A stretch of DNA of 64,000 bases from Rhyacophila brunnea (lineage: Eukaryota; Arthropoda; Insecta; Trichoptera; Rhyacophilidae), in the NCBI GenBank assembly GCA_022495005.1, contig JAGYXB010001790.1, positions 248,001 through 312,000 on the forward strand, read 5' to 3'. Each line of letters opens with the position of its first letter. Within the stretch, counting starts at the first letter, position 1. Under the pieces are notes generated by a model. The model saw only the letters and a program-made list of their open reading frames with translations. It did not search any database and was not told where the DNA came from. Shown here piece after piece: positions 23,966 through 35,498 of the stretch. Both the position numbers and the translations under genes were made by a program.

Positions 23966-24115
23966 TTTGCACGATTGGTAAAGGAGGCCATTGAAATCCA
24001 CAGAAACCCTGAAAATATCAATAGGGATGATGGATTACGGTTAAAAACGTCATGGCTTCCGGCACTATCAGCAAAATCTAATATTCGAGCCAGTATCCCC
24101 GGTCGTAATGATTGA
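23966..24115 (+). pseudogene. Penelope-like C-terminal (GIY-YIG tail) fragment
   Basis: The frame reads ARLVKEAIEIHRNPENINRD followed by DGLRLKTSWLPAL. The EAIEI-x-x-x-x-x-N-x-NR-x-DG-x-x-L-x-x-x-W-x-PAL pattern is typical of the C-terminus of Penelope-like and related GIY-YIG retroelement proteins. Only about 45 residues have the signature. The upstream start is inside the inverted LTR piece, so no original start codon is present. Confidence 0.6.
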
Positions 24116-24225
24116 CAGATTACTCTGAGCAACGTTTGCTCTTAGATAATCGGATTCATTTTGACATTCTTAGAGCAACGTTTACATTCACATACCTACA
24201 CTACATTTCATCATAAAACATATCT

Positions 24226-24263
24226 CTTGATAATGGCCTCTGCAACGAGCCCGAAACGTCGAG
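24226..24263 (+). ncRNA. hammerhead-ribozyme-like motif
   Basis: The sequence TTGATAATGGCCTCTGCAAC followed by GAGCCCGAAACGTCGAG has the layout of the hammerhead core found in Penelope-like LTRs: CTGANGA, a short stem (GGC/GCC), then GAAAC and GTC. The first core base is T rather than C and the sixth differs, so self-cleavage activity is doubtful. Confidence 0.4.
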
Positions 24264-24675
24264 TAAAGACGGAAGAAGGAGACACGGTGAAAACCCAAGA
24301 ATATACTACGGTAAAATAACATGATGGTATCATAAATCGATCGTGTCAAAATCGAGGACTAACAAGGTGAACTATGCGTACTAACTAATAAATTCGGCTA
24401 GTTTGGAATCAGACCCTTTCCCCTTTCAAAGATGACTAATTATTCAACCTGTCTGAGAAGAGAAGACGTCATAAAATTAGTTCGCTTGGTACCAAGAGAC
24501 TAATTAATAAAGACGTAATACGAAACTTACCATGATTTTATTACGGTGAAAATTACCATGGCTTTATTACGTTGACAAATTTACACAAGGATTTAATATT
24601 AATCAATAATTTGATATTGAAAATTGGTATGGTAATGCTAAATAAGTGTAGCATTTTAATTTTGTTTTAATTATT

Positions 24676-24953
24676 AGAGGCACAATATTCAGTCCGCGTC
24701 ACTAAATTGCGAATTACGAAAGTATTGCTAGTTACTGGTTATCTTAGAATGCAATGCGGTAACTTGAACGCAGATGAAGATTTTCGATTGCATATTTCGT
24801 TCAAATTATTACCATTAATTTCAATATGCAACAATCGTCATTTTCCACAGACAGTTTACCATATTGCATTCGAAGTATGAGCAATTATTAAGTACTAACA
24901 TTACCATCGAAGTTTACACTTTCGTGTCACGGCCCGACTATAGACGACCTTGG
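24676..24953. mobile_element. CTATA-TIR MITE, copy 1
   Basis: It ends CCATCGAAGTTTACACTTTC then GTGTCACGGCCCGACTATAG, the inverse of its own left part in diverged form. Related copies are at 29568-29797, 30050-30172, 38238-38835 (interrupted) and 43915-44197. Shared central words are CGATTGCATATTTCGTT, ATTATTACCATT and TTTACCATATTGCATTCGAA. The plus frame 24864-25052 runs out of this MITE and is not a gene. Confidence 0.65.
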
Positions 24954-26771
24954 CTCGCCATACGTTCAAACTTCGGTCAATGTGATACGACACAGCCGCA
25001 TACGAAGACACAACAAAAACTTGTTGCAGTCGTGACGAGATTACGCGGCTAAAGCGCCGGCTAGACGCTCATGCTTTACCACAAGCTTACCTGCGAAAAC
25101 CGGTATGTATGGGGAAGCCCGTGTGTATGGACGTGAAAACTGTAGCTCGCGCAAACCGAAAAGCGCTGTAATACTGTTCCTTATTTTTTGCACAAACTTT
25201 ACCGCACAGAGAAGTCACTGCCGTCTAGCGCCGGCGCTTAAAACGTAACTGAGACCTGATGGTCGAGTCCCAGTTTAAGAAATTATAAAATGAATCTTGC
25301 TTATTACCACGTTATTAGCTCGTATTGTTTGTCCGGTACAGATTTTTTCTTGTGCAATACAATTTTTTTCTTGTTTGTCCAAGATTTTTTGGCCATCTTT
25401 AAGCTGAATTGAATTCATTTTCAGTTAATTCTGTTTTGTATGTTTGGAAAAAAAATCGTTAAAAGTAATATTCACTACTCACCATTATTGGTTTCTAAGT
25501 GGGTCCTAGCAACTAAATTATTAATATATTATACGTGCATTACTATGGAAATCAATATGAAATGTCAAAATAACATTTCTGTATTCTATAATATTTATTC
25601 AGTATTTCTATCAAGTACAATAAAAAGTTTTTATTAATACATAGAATTGTCAAGTTTATATGATTCAACAGAGAATTTAAAAATGTGGTAGGTATATAAA
25701 AAGTTCTTTTTATCTTGTAATTATTTTTAAATAATAGGAGGTGGATTAAAAACCCCAAAATCATTCTGTTTATCTACGACGGCCTTCCGCCAAAAAATAT
25801 TACAGTAACACAGGAGTTAGTAAATACATATATTACAAAATATGATTTTTTGTAGATACATATTATTATGTTTATGTCATGAGATGAATAGATTCAGTTT
25901 TACGATTCGTTCTGACTTCAAACACTGAATATCTGGAAGAGATTTGCAATTTTTATGTAGACATTTTCCAATACTACTAATATCCGACTTAATTTTCTGC
26001 GACGTCACATAACAAAGGCATCCGAAAGAAAGAGCACGGCACTTCCAGTAAGCGGAAATGATTATTTTTTCACTGTATCCTGTTTTTTTTCCTTTAAACG
26101 AACACACAAAGAAACTCGCTGTATGAAATGGGCAGGCAAACATACGAGATCCTAATCGTTCCTCCGAGACTGGAGTCGATCGGAGGCAATACATTTTTAT
26201 ATTTCAGAAAAGTGTAGTGTCCTGCAATTGCGTATTGGACTTTTTTGTAAATAATTTTTTTTTATAGATTGTTCAAATTCTTTTACAGATGAATATAAAA
26301 AGATACGCCGAACGTATGTATTTGGGTTCTTGAACGACAATTAATAATGGGAACCATATATCAACAAAGTTAAACAACTTCCAAAATGAATTGAATGAAG
26401 TTGAGGTCTTATATACTTTTAATCCCTCAACATTCGAGTTAATTCGTTGTCTAGGCAAGTAACCAAGGTGATGTTAAACTTATCTCGACTTTCACACACT
26501 GTTTGATACGGTTTTCGTTTGTAAACGACGTTTTAGAAATAGACGGAATAGCATTCAGATCAAATTCATGTCTAAATAAAATACATAATAAAAATGACTA
26601 ATACAAGATAAAAACAGAAGAAAATAGGTATGTAAGCAAATTAAAAATATAATAATATCGCATAAGTTATATAAAATTGGTGTTTGAAAGTCTCAAGTCG
26701 TACATATCAAATATTTGATAATAATGGCAGCGTTGTTATCAGTTATTTAACGTTAGACAAATTTAGTCATC
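24954..26771. other. no recognisable feature
   Basis: AT-rich apart from 24950-25250. Frames 25552-25764 and 25877-26194 (both minus) show no recognisable domain. Confidence 0.5.
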
Positions 26772-26939
26772 CGGTGGTATCCAAGAGGTACAAAACGTCG
26801 GCAAGGTAGACCTAGAGGCAGCTGGATCGATGAAATGATAAAGTTTTGCGGAAATACGTGGCAACGCAACGTACAGGACCGAGAAAAGTGGAATCAGCTT
26901 GGAGAGCCCTTCATCCAGCAGTGGATAGATTCAGGCTGA
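26772..26939 (+). pseudogene. RTE-like LINE C-terminus, 55 uninterrupted codons
   Basis: It reads RWYPRGTKRRQGRPRGSWID, then a segment with GNTWQRNVQDREKW and the end GEPFIQQWIDSG and stop, followed by a (GAT)n tail. The R-x-x-GRP-x-x-x-WID and GE-x-F-x-QQW motifs define the extreme C-terminus of this LINE family. It is the best-preserved of six fragments here. The element is 5'-truncated at about 26770. Confidence 0.75.
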
Positions 26940-27065
26940 TGATGATGAATAAGTACTTACAGAATTAATTATCTTGTTGAATCTAATGAAATTGAAACAT
27001 TATTTTCTGCAATGCTCCACGAACAATGCAGAAGACGAGACGCAGAACAACGCAGGTAAGACATC

Positions 27066-27120
27066 ACAGTGAACTGTGCTACGGCGAAATGTACCTAATA
27101 CGTATAATTTACATGTAACC
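27066..27120 (-). mobile_element. end fragment of the 9-bp-TSD MITE family
   Basis: GTGAACTGTGCTACGGCGAA followed by ATGT and ending AATTTACATGTAACC matches the tip of the 4557-4971 family. No partner end lies nearby, so it is a solo fragment. Confidence 0.55.
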
Positions 27121-28120
27121 CGTTTTTTTTTAATATCAGAAATTACGGAAACAACACATACACTTGACGCTACCTTGATTAAGACTAACGGTTCAACTTA
27201 AATCGGAAAAATTCATTTCCATTTATGTTTCAACATTCAACATACAGTTGAACGACAAAAGTCATGTATTACGTACATATATGTGTTAATCGAAAGTCTA
27301 GCCGCCAATCCTAGTTAAAACGTTTACAATACCAACCCTATCTCAGCCGTATTCGTAATTCTCGGCCATTTATCTACATACGAGAGGACATTGAAAGGGT
27401 CAAGACTCACGTAAGATTATAAGGACAGAGTGGCATAGTGAGCGCCACCGCAACTGGCGAATCCAACGCATATCACCGTTACACAGCATCCGAGATCTGA
27501 CTAAATAATGTGGACTTGGACCCGAAAGTTTCACTACAGTAGCGAACAAAACAAAGGTTTTCATCACTATGTTTTACAACAAAATAATCCCAGTCCACTT
27601 TCATTAGATGTTATATATTTATATGGAATCTTATCTCGTCGCCCTTTTAGGATAGGACTTCTTCTTGTTGATACTTGGGTCAAAATAAAATTTTGAGTGA
27701 ATGAACTTTCTTTATAGAAATAGTAGGTAAAACGTATTCTTAGAAAAATAGAAACGCGGAAAAATATTTAACTTGTCAATTAGATTTTACAAGAAATATT
27801 TCACAGACTTGTAGGAAAGATACTAATGAGAATAAATTAATTGGTGACTGTATACATCAAATAAACAACGCTATTATTTTTTATTACGCTATATATGTAA
27901 AATTTGAGTGATCTGATCACTGATCACTTGGGTTTCTTTTAACTAACAAGTGGGTACTTGAGTAATTGTATTATTATATTCTGCAGCACAGCAAGGATTT
28001 CTTGCATGTGCCGAAGAATGAATAAAATTGTACCGTTTTGTAAAATAATAGGTTCGAATAATTATTCAAAAAATTGAATATGTACAATATAAATACGTCC
28101 CCATTTTTTTTTATTCGTAT
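27121..28120. other. no recognisable feature
   Basis: AT-rich sequence. The plus frame 27508-27696 has no recognisable domain. Confidence 0.5.
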
Positions 28121-28129
28121 ACAATTTGG

Positions 28130-28494
28130 GGTTACATGTAAATTTTACGTGTTACATTTCACCGTAGCATAGTTCGCCGTGCGATTTCTTACCTTTCTGT
28201 CTTTATCCTTATTGTCTCTGATTTTGCCAAAATTCAAGAATGAAAACCTGACCTGACCTGACTTAACCAAAACCTAGCAAATAATCCAGTATATCGGCTA
28301 TTTTCAAAATTTGTTTACCGTGGCTTCTTGTAAACCGACAAGAACCGTGTTTTATTTAAACATAAATTTTATCTCAATACTATACGACCCAAAGAGGTTG
28401 GACTGGCTTTAATATACGACCATATATTTCCGATACAACATTTCGCCGTGAAGTGTGATACGGCGAACTGCATACGTACAAATTTCCGGACACG
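28130..28494 (+). mobile_element. MITE of the 9-bp-TSD family, copy 3
   Basis: A 365-bp relative in the same orientation as copy 1, from GGTTACATGTAAATTTTACG to TTTCCGGACACG. It is flanked by ACAATTTGG (28121-28129) and ACAATTAGG (28495-28503), an 8/9 match. It retains TACGACCCAAAGAGGTTGGA and GTGATACGGCGAACTGC blocks. Non-coding. Confidence 0.75.
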
Positions 28495-28503
28495 ACAATT
28501 AGG

Positions 28504-29129
28504 ATCTCGTAAAAAAAATAGTCAATGGCCAATATAAGTGATAAAATTATCTTGTTTTTTGTAAGGTAGACAATAATTATTATTCAGCAATCAAACTATT
28601 CGTCAACATTATTCCTAAAAGAAAATAACATCAGTGAACCTTGAAAATAGAAACTGAAGTTAATTTATTGTGGCATTTACGACGGTTTATTCGACCAGGA
28701 CACGTCCGTTTCCTTCGGTTAGAAAATCGCAATTTCCAAATTTACACCGCTAGATCTTCATATGTGTATAAAAAACGTGTGTAAGTGGTGTATTGGAAAA
28801 CTTCAAACGAAGTATCCACTACCCGAGGGACGTGCGACTGTCGAATTTATACGGAACGTCCCAACCATTTCGATCGGTGTGGTCGAAAACTGTGGTACCT
28901 ACACATACTTCCTTCATCGGTACATGCATAGGTACAGCTTACAAAATGTCACATAATATACCGAACGACAAACAGATCGGACGTACAAAATTGGAATAGT
29001 TTTTTTTAAACGAAACTGTCTTCACATAGCGAGTCTATTTTTTAGTGTAATATCAAACATTGACTAGCTATCTTTGCATGAGTTTCTGTTTTTAATTAAT
29101 TAGTTTTGAGAATTCCATCGTCAGCTGGG
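28504..29129. other. no recognised gene
   Basis: Two overlapping plus frames (28762-28956 and 28793-28999) occupy a less AT-rich patch. Neither shows a recognisable motif, so neither is called. Confidence 0.45.
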
Positions 29130-29137
29130 GTTAGTAC

Positions 29138-29543
29138 CATGGCCCCCACAAGGGGGGGGGCTGACAGGGCTCTAGACTGGGGGCCCGTGCTTAGGAGGGG
29201 CCCGGCGTGATGGGTCGACCAGATAAGTGAAATAAACGCACATTAAAAACTCACTCCAATAGTAAAAAAAGTCGCCTGCGCGCTATTTTGCTTTGAAAAT
29301 ATTATCATTTAAAAATATGTGACTATGCGATATAATTTTTGATTGTGTGTCAATTCTATACTCGACAATTTCATAATTGAAGTAGGTGTTTTCAAAAATA
29401 CAAAAATCCCAAAATAATTTCACCTAGAAACACCATTTGGAAAATGCTTGTATAGTGTCACATTGCTTTTAACATTAGCGATAGGTAGGGGGGTCCGCCA
29501 ATGATTCCAGCCTGGGGGGCCGTTTCAGGATGTGGGGGCCATG
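29138..29543. mobile_element. hAT-like CATGGCC element, copy 2
   Basis: A 406-bp uninterrupted copy. The tips CATGGCCCCCACA and TGTGGGGGCCATG are exact inverted repeats, flanked by GTTAGTAC (29130-29137) and GTTGGTAC (29544-29551), a 7/8 match. A run of about ten G lies just inside the left tip. It serves as the unfilled reference for the insertion in 54893-55659. Confidence 0.8.
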
Positions 29544-29567
29544 GTTGGTACAATGCTAGGTGACTAT

Positions 29568-29797
29568 CCAAGACAAACTATATTCAGGTCGTGGCACTGA
29601 ATTTCGAATTCCGATAGTAGTGCCAGTTATTGATCATTTTCGAATGCAACGCATTAACTTATTCGCAATAAATGAAAATTTTCGATGGCATACTTCGTTC
29701 AATTTATTATCATTGATTTTAATATGCAATATTTAGCACTACCATCGAAGTTTACAGTTTCGTGTCACGGTCTGACTATAATAATAGTAGGCCTTGG
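29568..29797. mobile_element. CTATA-TIR MITE, copy 2 (most symmetric)
   Basis: A 230-bp element with imperfect inverted ends of about 50 bp: CCAAGACAAACTATATTCAG plus GTCGTGGCACTGAA on the left, and the complement of CCAAGGCC...CTATAGTCAGACCGTGACAC on the right, with GATAGTAGTG/CACTACCATC inside. No clear target duplication. It starts 17 bases after the TSD of the neighbouring hAT-like element. Confidence 0.65.
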
Positions 29798-30049
29798 TTG
29801 CTACCCAATCCCTTTTACCTATCGATTGTCGGCATTGTACCTCAAAAATTCATTGAGTAATAAGTCGTTTGATCAGTTTAGTGACGATAACTGACATTTT
29901 CATTTTTATTTGTAATAAAGCGATTAGTATTAAGGCTATCCTCCTCTCACGAAAAGAATTTTAAATTTCCGGTCACGCAAATCAAGGCCCTACTAAAATT
30001 AGGTGGCTGCATAAAACTGTGAATTCGGCGTGCAGGAGCGGCATGAAAT

Positions 30050-30172
30050 CTGAAACTTCGTTTACTGCGACATGACTGTCACCGCATTGCATTCGAAGTT
30101 AACCAATAACTAACACTACTACAGAGCTCGCAAATTTATTGCAGCGGCCTGTCTATAGGCGGCCTTAACAGA
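30050..30172. mobile_element. CTATA-TIR MITE, degraded right half
   Basis: CGCATTGCATTCGAAGTTAA, AACTAACACTACTAC and GCGGCCTGTCTATAGGC align with the right half of the 24676-24953 copy. The left half is lost or too diverged to see. Confidence 0.4.
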
Positions 30173-31262
30173 AATGTAGGTACATTGCATAATCTTGAAA
30201 AAAAGTAGTGATTTTAGAGTTTGCTCTTTTTCCTCTCGCATACAGTATTAATAGTATGAATAAAAACATGACATTATAGCTTGCAATACTTCGATCCAAA
30301 CTAGAGGTCCAAAACTCCTCAACATTTGATAATTATTAATATTTATAATAAAAAAATAAAAAAAAACATTCACGGGAACTATGTTTTTAAAAATCGTATG
30401 TTTTTTGTTTTTATTTAAATTACTAGCTGAAGTACCCGGCTTCGCACAGGATCGCTTCGTGGTTATATTTATCTTAAATATTTAAAAAAAATAATAAGAG
30501 GTAATTATTTTTTTAATATTAAAATATCTGTGTAATACAATATGGCAATATGAAAATAATTCTAATATGAGTAAAGGTCAAACAAAAGAACACTAAATTA
30601 AAATCGAATCCAAAATATGCAAACGTTATTTATGTTATTAAGATGCAGTAAAAAACCAAAATTGGATGGAACAAACAAACAAACAACAAACTTTGTATTT
30701 TATATAATACTAATTTAGAAACCTTTGCAGGTGTGCGCACAACTTCTGACAAAAGTTTCATCGCAATCGGATGAATGGTATAGGAACTCATTCGAATAGA
30801 AGATGATGATTTTCTAATTCAGAAATCTTCGTGGGCATGCGCACGACAACTCACCAAAGTTTCATTGTAAACGGATGGACGGTATAGGAACGCATACGAA
30901 TAGAAGAAGAAGACGATGGTTGTATTAATTCAGAAAGCTTTGCGGGCGTGCGCACAACAACTTGTCAAAATTTCATTGCAATCAGATGAATGGTATAAGA
31001 ACGCATACGAATAGAAGAAGATAGAGTAGATGAAAAAGAAGAAGACATGGTTGTATCAATTCAGAAACCTTTGCGGGCGTGAGCATAATACGTAATCAAA
31101 ATTTCATTGCAATCGGATGAATGGTATAGGAACGCATACGAATAGAAGAAGAAGACGGTTGTACTAATTCAGAAACCTTCGCGGGCGTGCGCACAACAAC
31201 TGGTCAAAATATCATCGCAATCGGATGAATAGTATAAGAACGCATACGAATAGAAGAAGATA

Positions 31263-32548
31263 CGAGGGTGGGTCAATAAGTCCTTAGAAAAGCCGACAGG
31301 TGGCGCGACTAGTACTGTAAGCGGTTTGTTTCATGCAGCGGCACTACCGATTCAGTATGCTGCGAAGTTTCAATCAGATTGGTCGGGTTGTTGTGTGTTT
31401 CTCGTACATTTAAAAAAAAAATTGCTTGTGGAAAATGGAAAAATGGAAAATTGAGTTTAGAGCTGTTATTAAACATTTTAATATAAAAGGGTTAACAGCA
31501 AAGGAAATAAAAATGAGTTGGATTTAGTTCACGGCATATCTGCTCCTTCACTTGCAACTATTTAGAACTGGTTAAATGAATTTAAACGTGGTCGTACATC
31601 AACAAAGGATGAACCACGCTCAGGACGTCCTGTAGAGGTGACTACACCAGAAATGATCAATAAAAATCCACGATATGGTGTTAAGTGACCGAAGATTAAA
31701 GTTGAGTGAGATAATTGAGGTTACAGGGAACTCAAAAGGTAGCGTCATTTCTATTTTACATGACAAATTGGGCATGAAAAATATTTCTGCAAGATGGGTG
31801 CCGCGTTTGCTCACAGTCGACAATAAACGCAATAGGGTGGTGGCCTCTAAAGCCCTGTTGTCGCTCATGCAACGCAATCCGGATGAATTTTTTCGTCGCT
31901 TTGTGACTGTAGATGAAACATGGATACACCACTATACTCCCGAGACGAAAGAACAGCCAAAGCAGTGGATTGCGAAAGGCGAACCATGTCCAAAGAAGGC
32001 GAAAACCGTAAAATCAGCTGGTAAGGTTATGGCTACTGTATTTTGGGATGCACATGGAATTATTTTCGTTGACTATTTGGAAAAAGGAAAAACAATAACA
32101 GGGGATTATTATGCATCTTTATTGGACCAGCTAAAAACAAAATTGAAGAAAAACGGCCTCATTTAAACAGGAAAAAATCCTCTTTCATCAGGACAATGCC
32201 CGTGTTCACACATGTTTACGATCAATGGCTAAAATTGAAGAATTGAAGTTCGAATTGGCCGACCACCCACCGTATTCGCCAGATTTAGCCCCCAGTGACT
32301 TTTTCCTTTTCCCAAACTTAAAAAATGGCTAAGTGGACAACGTTTTTTTTCAAATGAAGAAGTCATCGATCGGACAAATGCTTATTTTGAGGACCTTCCG
32401 AAAACTTATTTTTCTGACGGTTTAAAAATATTGAGAAACGTCTAACCAAGTGTATTGAGCTCCAAGGAGATTATGTTGAGAAATAAAAAAAAAATACAGA
32501 AATAACTGTTTTAATGCTTTTTTCTAAGGAATTATTGACCCACCCTCG
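31263..32548 (+). mobile_element. mariner transposon with intact TIRs and TA duplication
   Basis: A 1286-bp element with 28-bp inverted repeats, CGAGGGTGGGTCAATAAGTC plus CTTAGAAA, and one mismatch between the ends. TA lies directly outside each end (31261-31262 and 32549-32550). The length is that of complete mariner elements. Removing it rejoins a normal minisatellite unit (GAATAGAAGAAGATA then GAATAGAAGAAAAAG). Transposase frame is broken (separate entry), so the element is dead unless mobilised in trans. Confidence 0.9.
31435..32486 (+). pseudogene. mariner transposase (D34D), broken
   Basis: Starts MEKWKIEFRAVIKHFNIKG. Catalytic landmarks are VDETWIHHY, HQDNARVHT and YSPDLAPSDFFLF, with 34 residues between the second and third aspartate, the mariner D34D spacing. 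The helix-turn-helix side ends with FKRGRTSTKDEPRSGRPVE. Damage seen: frameshifts near 31513, 31663, 32150, 32172, 32325 and 32443, and a TAG near 31563. The longest open part (31675-32166, 163 residues) covers the linker to just before the second aspartate. The expected length is about 345 residues. In the host cell such a protein would cut and paste the element from TA sites. Confidence 0.9.
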
Positions 32549-33475
32549 TAGAATAGAAGAAAAAGAAGAAGAAAATAGTTGTATCAATTCATAAACCTTT
32601 GCGGGCGTGAGCACAACACTTGATCAAAATTTCATTGCAATCAGATGAATGGTATAGGAACGCATACAAATAGAAGAAGATGGAATAGAAGAAGAAGATG
32701 GTTGTACTAATTCAGAAACCTTCGCGGGTGTTGGCACAATTACTGACGAAAATTTCATTGCAATTGGATGAATGGTATAAGGACCATACGAATAAAAGAA
32801 GATAGAATGAAGAAGAAGAAGAAGATGGTTATAAAATTCAGAAACCTCGCGGGTGTTGGCACAATTACTGACGAAAATTTTATTGCAATCGGATGAATGG
32901 AATTAGAACGCATACGAATAGAAGAATATAGAATAGAAGAAAAAGAAGATGGTTGTACTAATTCAGAAACCTTGCGGGTGTTACCACAACAACTGACGAA
33001 GGTTTCATCGCAATCGGATGAATGGTATAGGACCATACGAATAAAAGAAGATATAATGAAGAAGAAGAAGAAGAAGATGGTTGTACAAATTCAGAAACCT
33101 TCGCGGGTGTTGGCACAACCAATGACGAAAGTGTCATAGCAATCGGATGAATGATATAGGGACCATACGAATAAAAGAAGATAGAATGAAGAAGAAGAAG
33201 AAGATGATTGTACTAATTCAGAAACTTTTACGGGTGTTACCACAACAACTGATGAAAGTTTCATCGCAATCGGATGAATGGTATAGGAACCATACGAATA
33301 AAAGAAAATAGAATGAAGAAGAAGAAGAAGATGATGATTTTTCTAATTCAGAAACCTTCATGGGTGTGCATGCAACCACTTACCAAAATTTCATCGCAAT
33401 CGGATGAATGGTATAGGAACGCATACGGGACAGACAGACAGACATTCATTTTTATATATTAGTATAGCCTATACT

Positions 33476-33645
33476 CTTCGCGCAAGTGCAAGCAATAAGT
33501 TGACAATGTTTTATCGCAATCGGATGAACGGTATGGCTGCGCATTAAATACGAACAAGCAAACAAACAAACAAACAAACAAACAAACAAACAAACAAACA
33601 AACACACAAACAAACAAATATTATTTTTTATATATTAGATAACGT
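33476..33645 (+). repeat. second LINE-tail fragment with (CAAA)n
   Basis: It repeats the unit words ATCGCAATCGGATGAACGGTAT and then an uninterrupted CAAA microsatellite (33557-33619), ending TTATTTTTTATATATTAGAT. This resembles the ends of related LINE tails, so it is probably a second tail-like end abutting the minisatellite. Confidence 0.55.
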
Positions 33646-35498
33646 ATCATCCAATTATAGATTACGTTGCAACAATGTCTCATGATGTCCCATACCAACA
33701 CTGTGTATCCGTATTGAACATTGACTGACATTGATATGACTTTTGTAAAACCGATAAATTAATGGTCGATAGATCCCTTTGTGTACATTTGTTTAAGATC
33801 TTAACATGCAATGATGATACGATCACATACCATCCAATAAAGAGTGTTGCTATTAATAATATTTAATGGAATAATTTTCAGGTTTTAACTCCTTATTAAT
33901 TGATCAAAAAAAAAACTCATTTACTGCAGCGTTGGTTATAAAAAAATATAATTTTTATACATCCTTTTACACTGCGCAATATAATTTAACGACCTATATT
34001 ATTAATATCCATTTTAATGGCACAATCACACGCCGTCGACAATATTTATAATCATAATATTATAATAGTATACTGTTATTTTAGTGCGTATCAATATACT
34101 GTCACAGTGCTTCACAATCATCAATCGTGTATGATAGACTTTTAGCTAAATTCGCATAGTTTCAACGCGGTAACACAATTATTAATTATCATTTCGTAAG
34201 GAAATCGGGGACGTTGGTATGGGGCGGACTGAAACCAATGAGGTGGTTTATATATCGTTAAATACGGGTAGGTAAGTTCAAAACTGAAAGTGAGCTCTGC
34301 ACAATCTTTGTGCACGTGGAGTGTTTCCACCAGCACTGCGAAAAAGTCAACCTCCTTGTTTGCAACTTGAGACTATAGATTTTTGACGCCAAGGCATCGC
34401 ACTGTATTAAAAAATAACATTTTCGTGACACAATATTATTTACAACATACTTTTTTAATACGTTTGAATTTTAACATACTTTTTGCTGCGATTAGTTCTA
34501 ATAATGATTCCATAAAAATGTAATAACAGATTTTTTATTGGACCCCCCCCCCCCATTCAAAATGATTTATAAATAAGTTGCAGAAAATTCCAGAAATCAC
34601 CCAATTAATGTAGATGTGAACCTTCTTTGACAGACAGTCTTGTTACGTACAATGATTTAGTTTTAAGTTTAGGGAATCACTTAGTGTCGTTCTGAAGATG
34701 GATCCATAGCCCGAAACAACAGTCAACATTACTAAGTTATCTTAGCATTAACAAAAAAACTTTGTTTTGAACCATTCTAATTGAATTCTAAGAAACGCCA
34801 ATTGATTTAATTAATGGTATAGGTACTTATTATCTACAACTCGACGTATTTTATGCCTAGTTCGATGCGAAGAGTTACCCTATAAAAGAGATGAAAATTA
34901 ACATTAAAAATATTTTAATGTTGACTTTATTGCGCCGCAAATACTTGCTTCAATTTTATTGCATCGGCAAACAAGTTGGGAAGCTCTGAATTAAGGTACC
35001 GCACACTATATTCAATTTTATAGTCAAACAACATAAACAACCAACCAAGCCTTTCTAAGTTCTAAAAATGGTTCTAACAATGTTTATAAATCTGTGATGA
35101 TGATAGTTATTATTAACAACCCTAGTAAATCACCTCAGTAATATCACCTGTCAAATTTTAAATCAACATGATATATTAGCGAAACATTCATTAATATTTG
35201 TACAGTAAGCTGCAACATTATTGTGTAGACTGGTAGGGCATACTAGCATCACGATGGGACATTTATGCATACAAACGACGCGAAACGATAGTAAAAATTT
35301 CAATGTAAATTGCTGTCTCAATGAAATTATTTTCACGCAAATAAATGAAAATAAGATAAATACTTATCGACTGAGGCGTTTTAATTTTAACTGATGAAAT
35401 TTTAGTATTATTCCATAACGATACCGGGTTTGGACTTTCGGATACTATGTAGAATTGTAGATATATCTGTCTATGGATAGACGAAAATACGCGATGTG
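33646..35498. other. no recognised gene
   Basis: AT-rich sequence with one hammerhead-like motif (separate entry) and a C run at about 34544-34553. The minus frame 34142-34336 has no recognisable domain. Confidence 0.5.
34692..34717 (+). ncRNA. second hammerhead-like core motif
   Basis: CTGAAGATGGATCCATAGCC followed by CGAAAC has the CTGANGA ... GAAAC spacing of Penelope-like LTR hammerheads, with a small palindrome (ATGGATCCAT) between. No coding remnant is adjacent. A chance match is possible. Confidence 0.3.

Larger units (their letters stand above)
23929..24312 (+). mobile_element. Penelope-like element remnant bounded by an inverted repeat
   Basis: An exact 28-bp inverted repeat (CGTAGTATATTCTTGGGTTTT plus CACCGTG at 23933-23960, its complement at 24283-24310) encloses a short coding tail and a hammerhead-like motif. 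Penelope-like elements are known for 5' truncation with an inverted piece of their own LTR at the 5' end, which is what this arrangement suggests. The reverse transcriptase itself is missing. Confidence 0.55.
30422..33475 (+). mobile_element. LINE 3' tail expanded into a minisatellite
   Basis: It begins ACTAGCTGAAGTACCCGGCT then TCGCACAGG, a phrase widespread at the ends of arthropod repeats, and ends GGGACAGACAGACAGACATT followed by TTTATATATTAG. In between are about twelve units of ~105-130 bp, starting near 30714, 30819, 30935, 31059, 31166, 32586, 32709, 32836, 32960, 33087, 33216 and 33346. Each runs ATTCAGAAACCTTCGCGGGTG, ACAACAACTGACGAAA, TTTCATCGCAATCGGATGAA and ATACGAATAGAAGAAGAAG. 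Frames such as 32897-33139 and 33274-33462 are translations of the unit. The units vary mainly in the length of the GAA-rich stretch. Assigning the tail to a LINE is inference. Confidence 0.65.

Noticed and set aside
25877..26194. 105-codon minus-strand frame
   Set aside because: No recognisable motif, and the length is within what chance gives in 64 kb.
28762..28999. Two overlapping plus-strand frames as a gene
   Set aside because: They use different frames over the same bases and neither has a recognisable domain or codon pattern.
32897..33462. Plus-strand frames of 62-80 codons with repeated SSQSDEWYR
   Set aside because: They are translations of the minisatellite unit, shift frame between units and carry no domain.
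30422..33620. CRISPR-like array
   Set aside because: The units are diverged, over 100 bp, lack unique spacers, end in LINE-tail sequence and lie in a eukaryotic genome.
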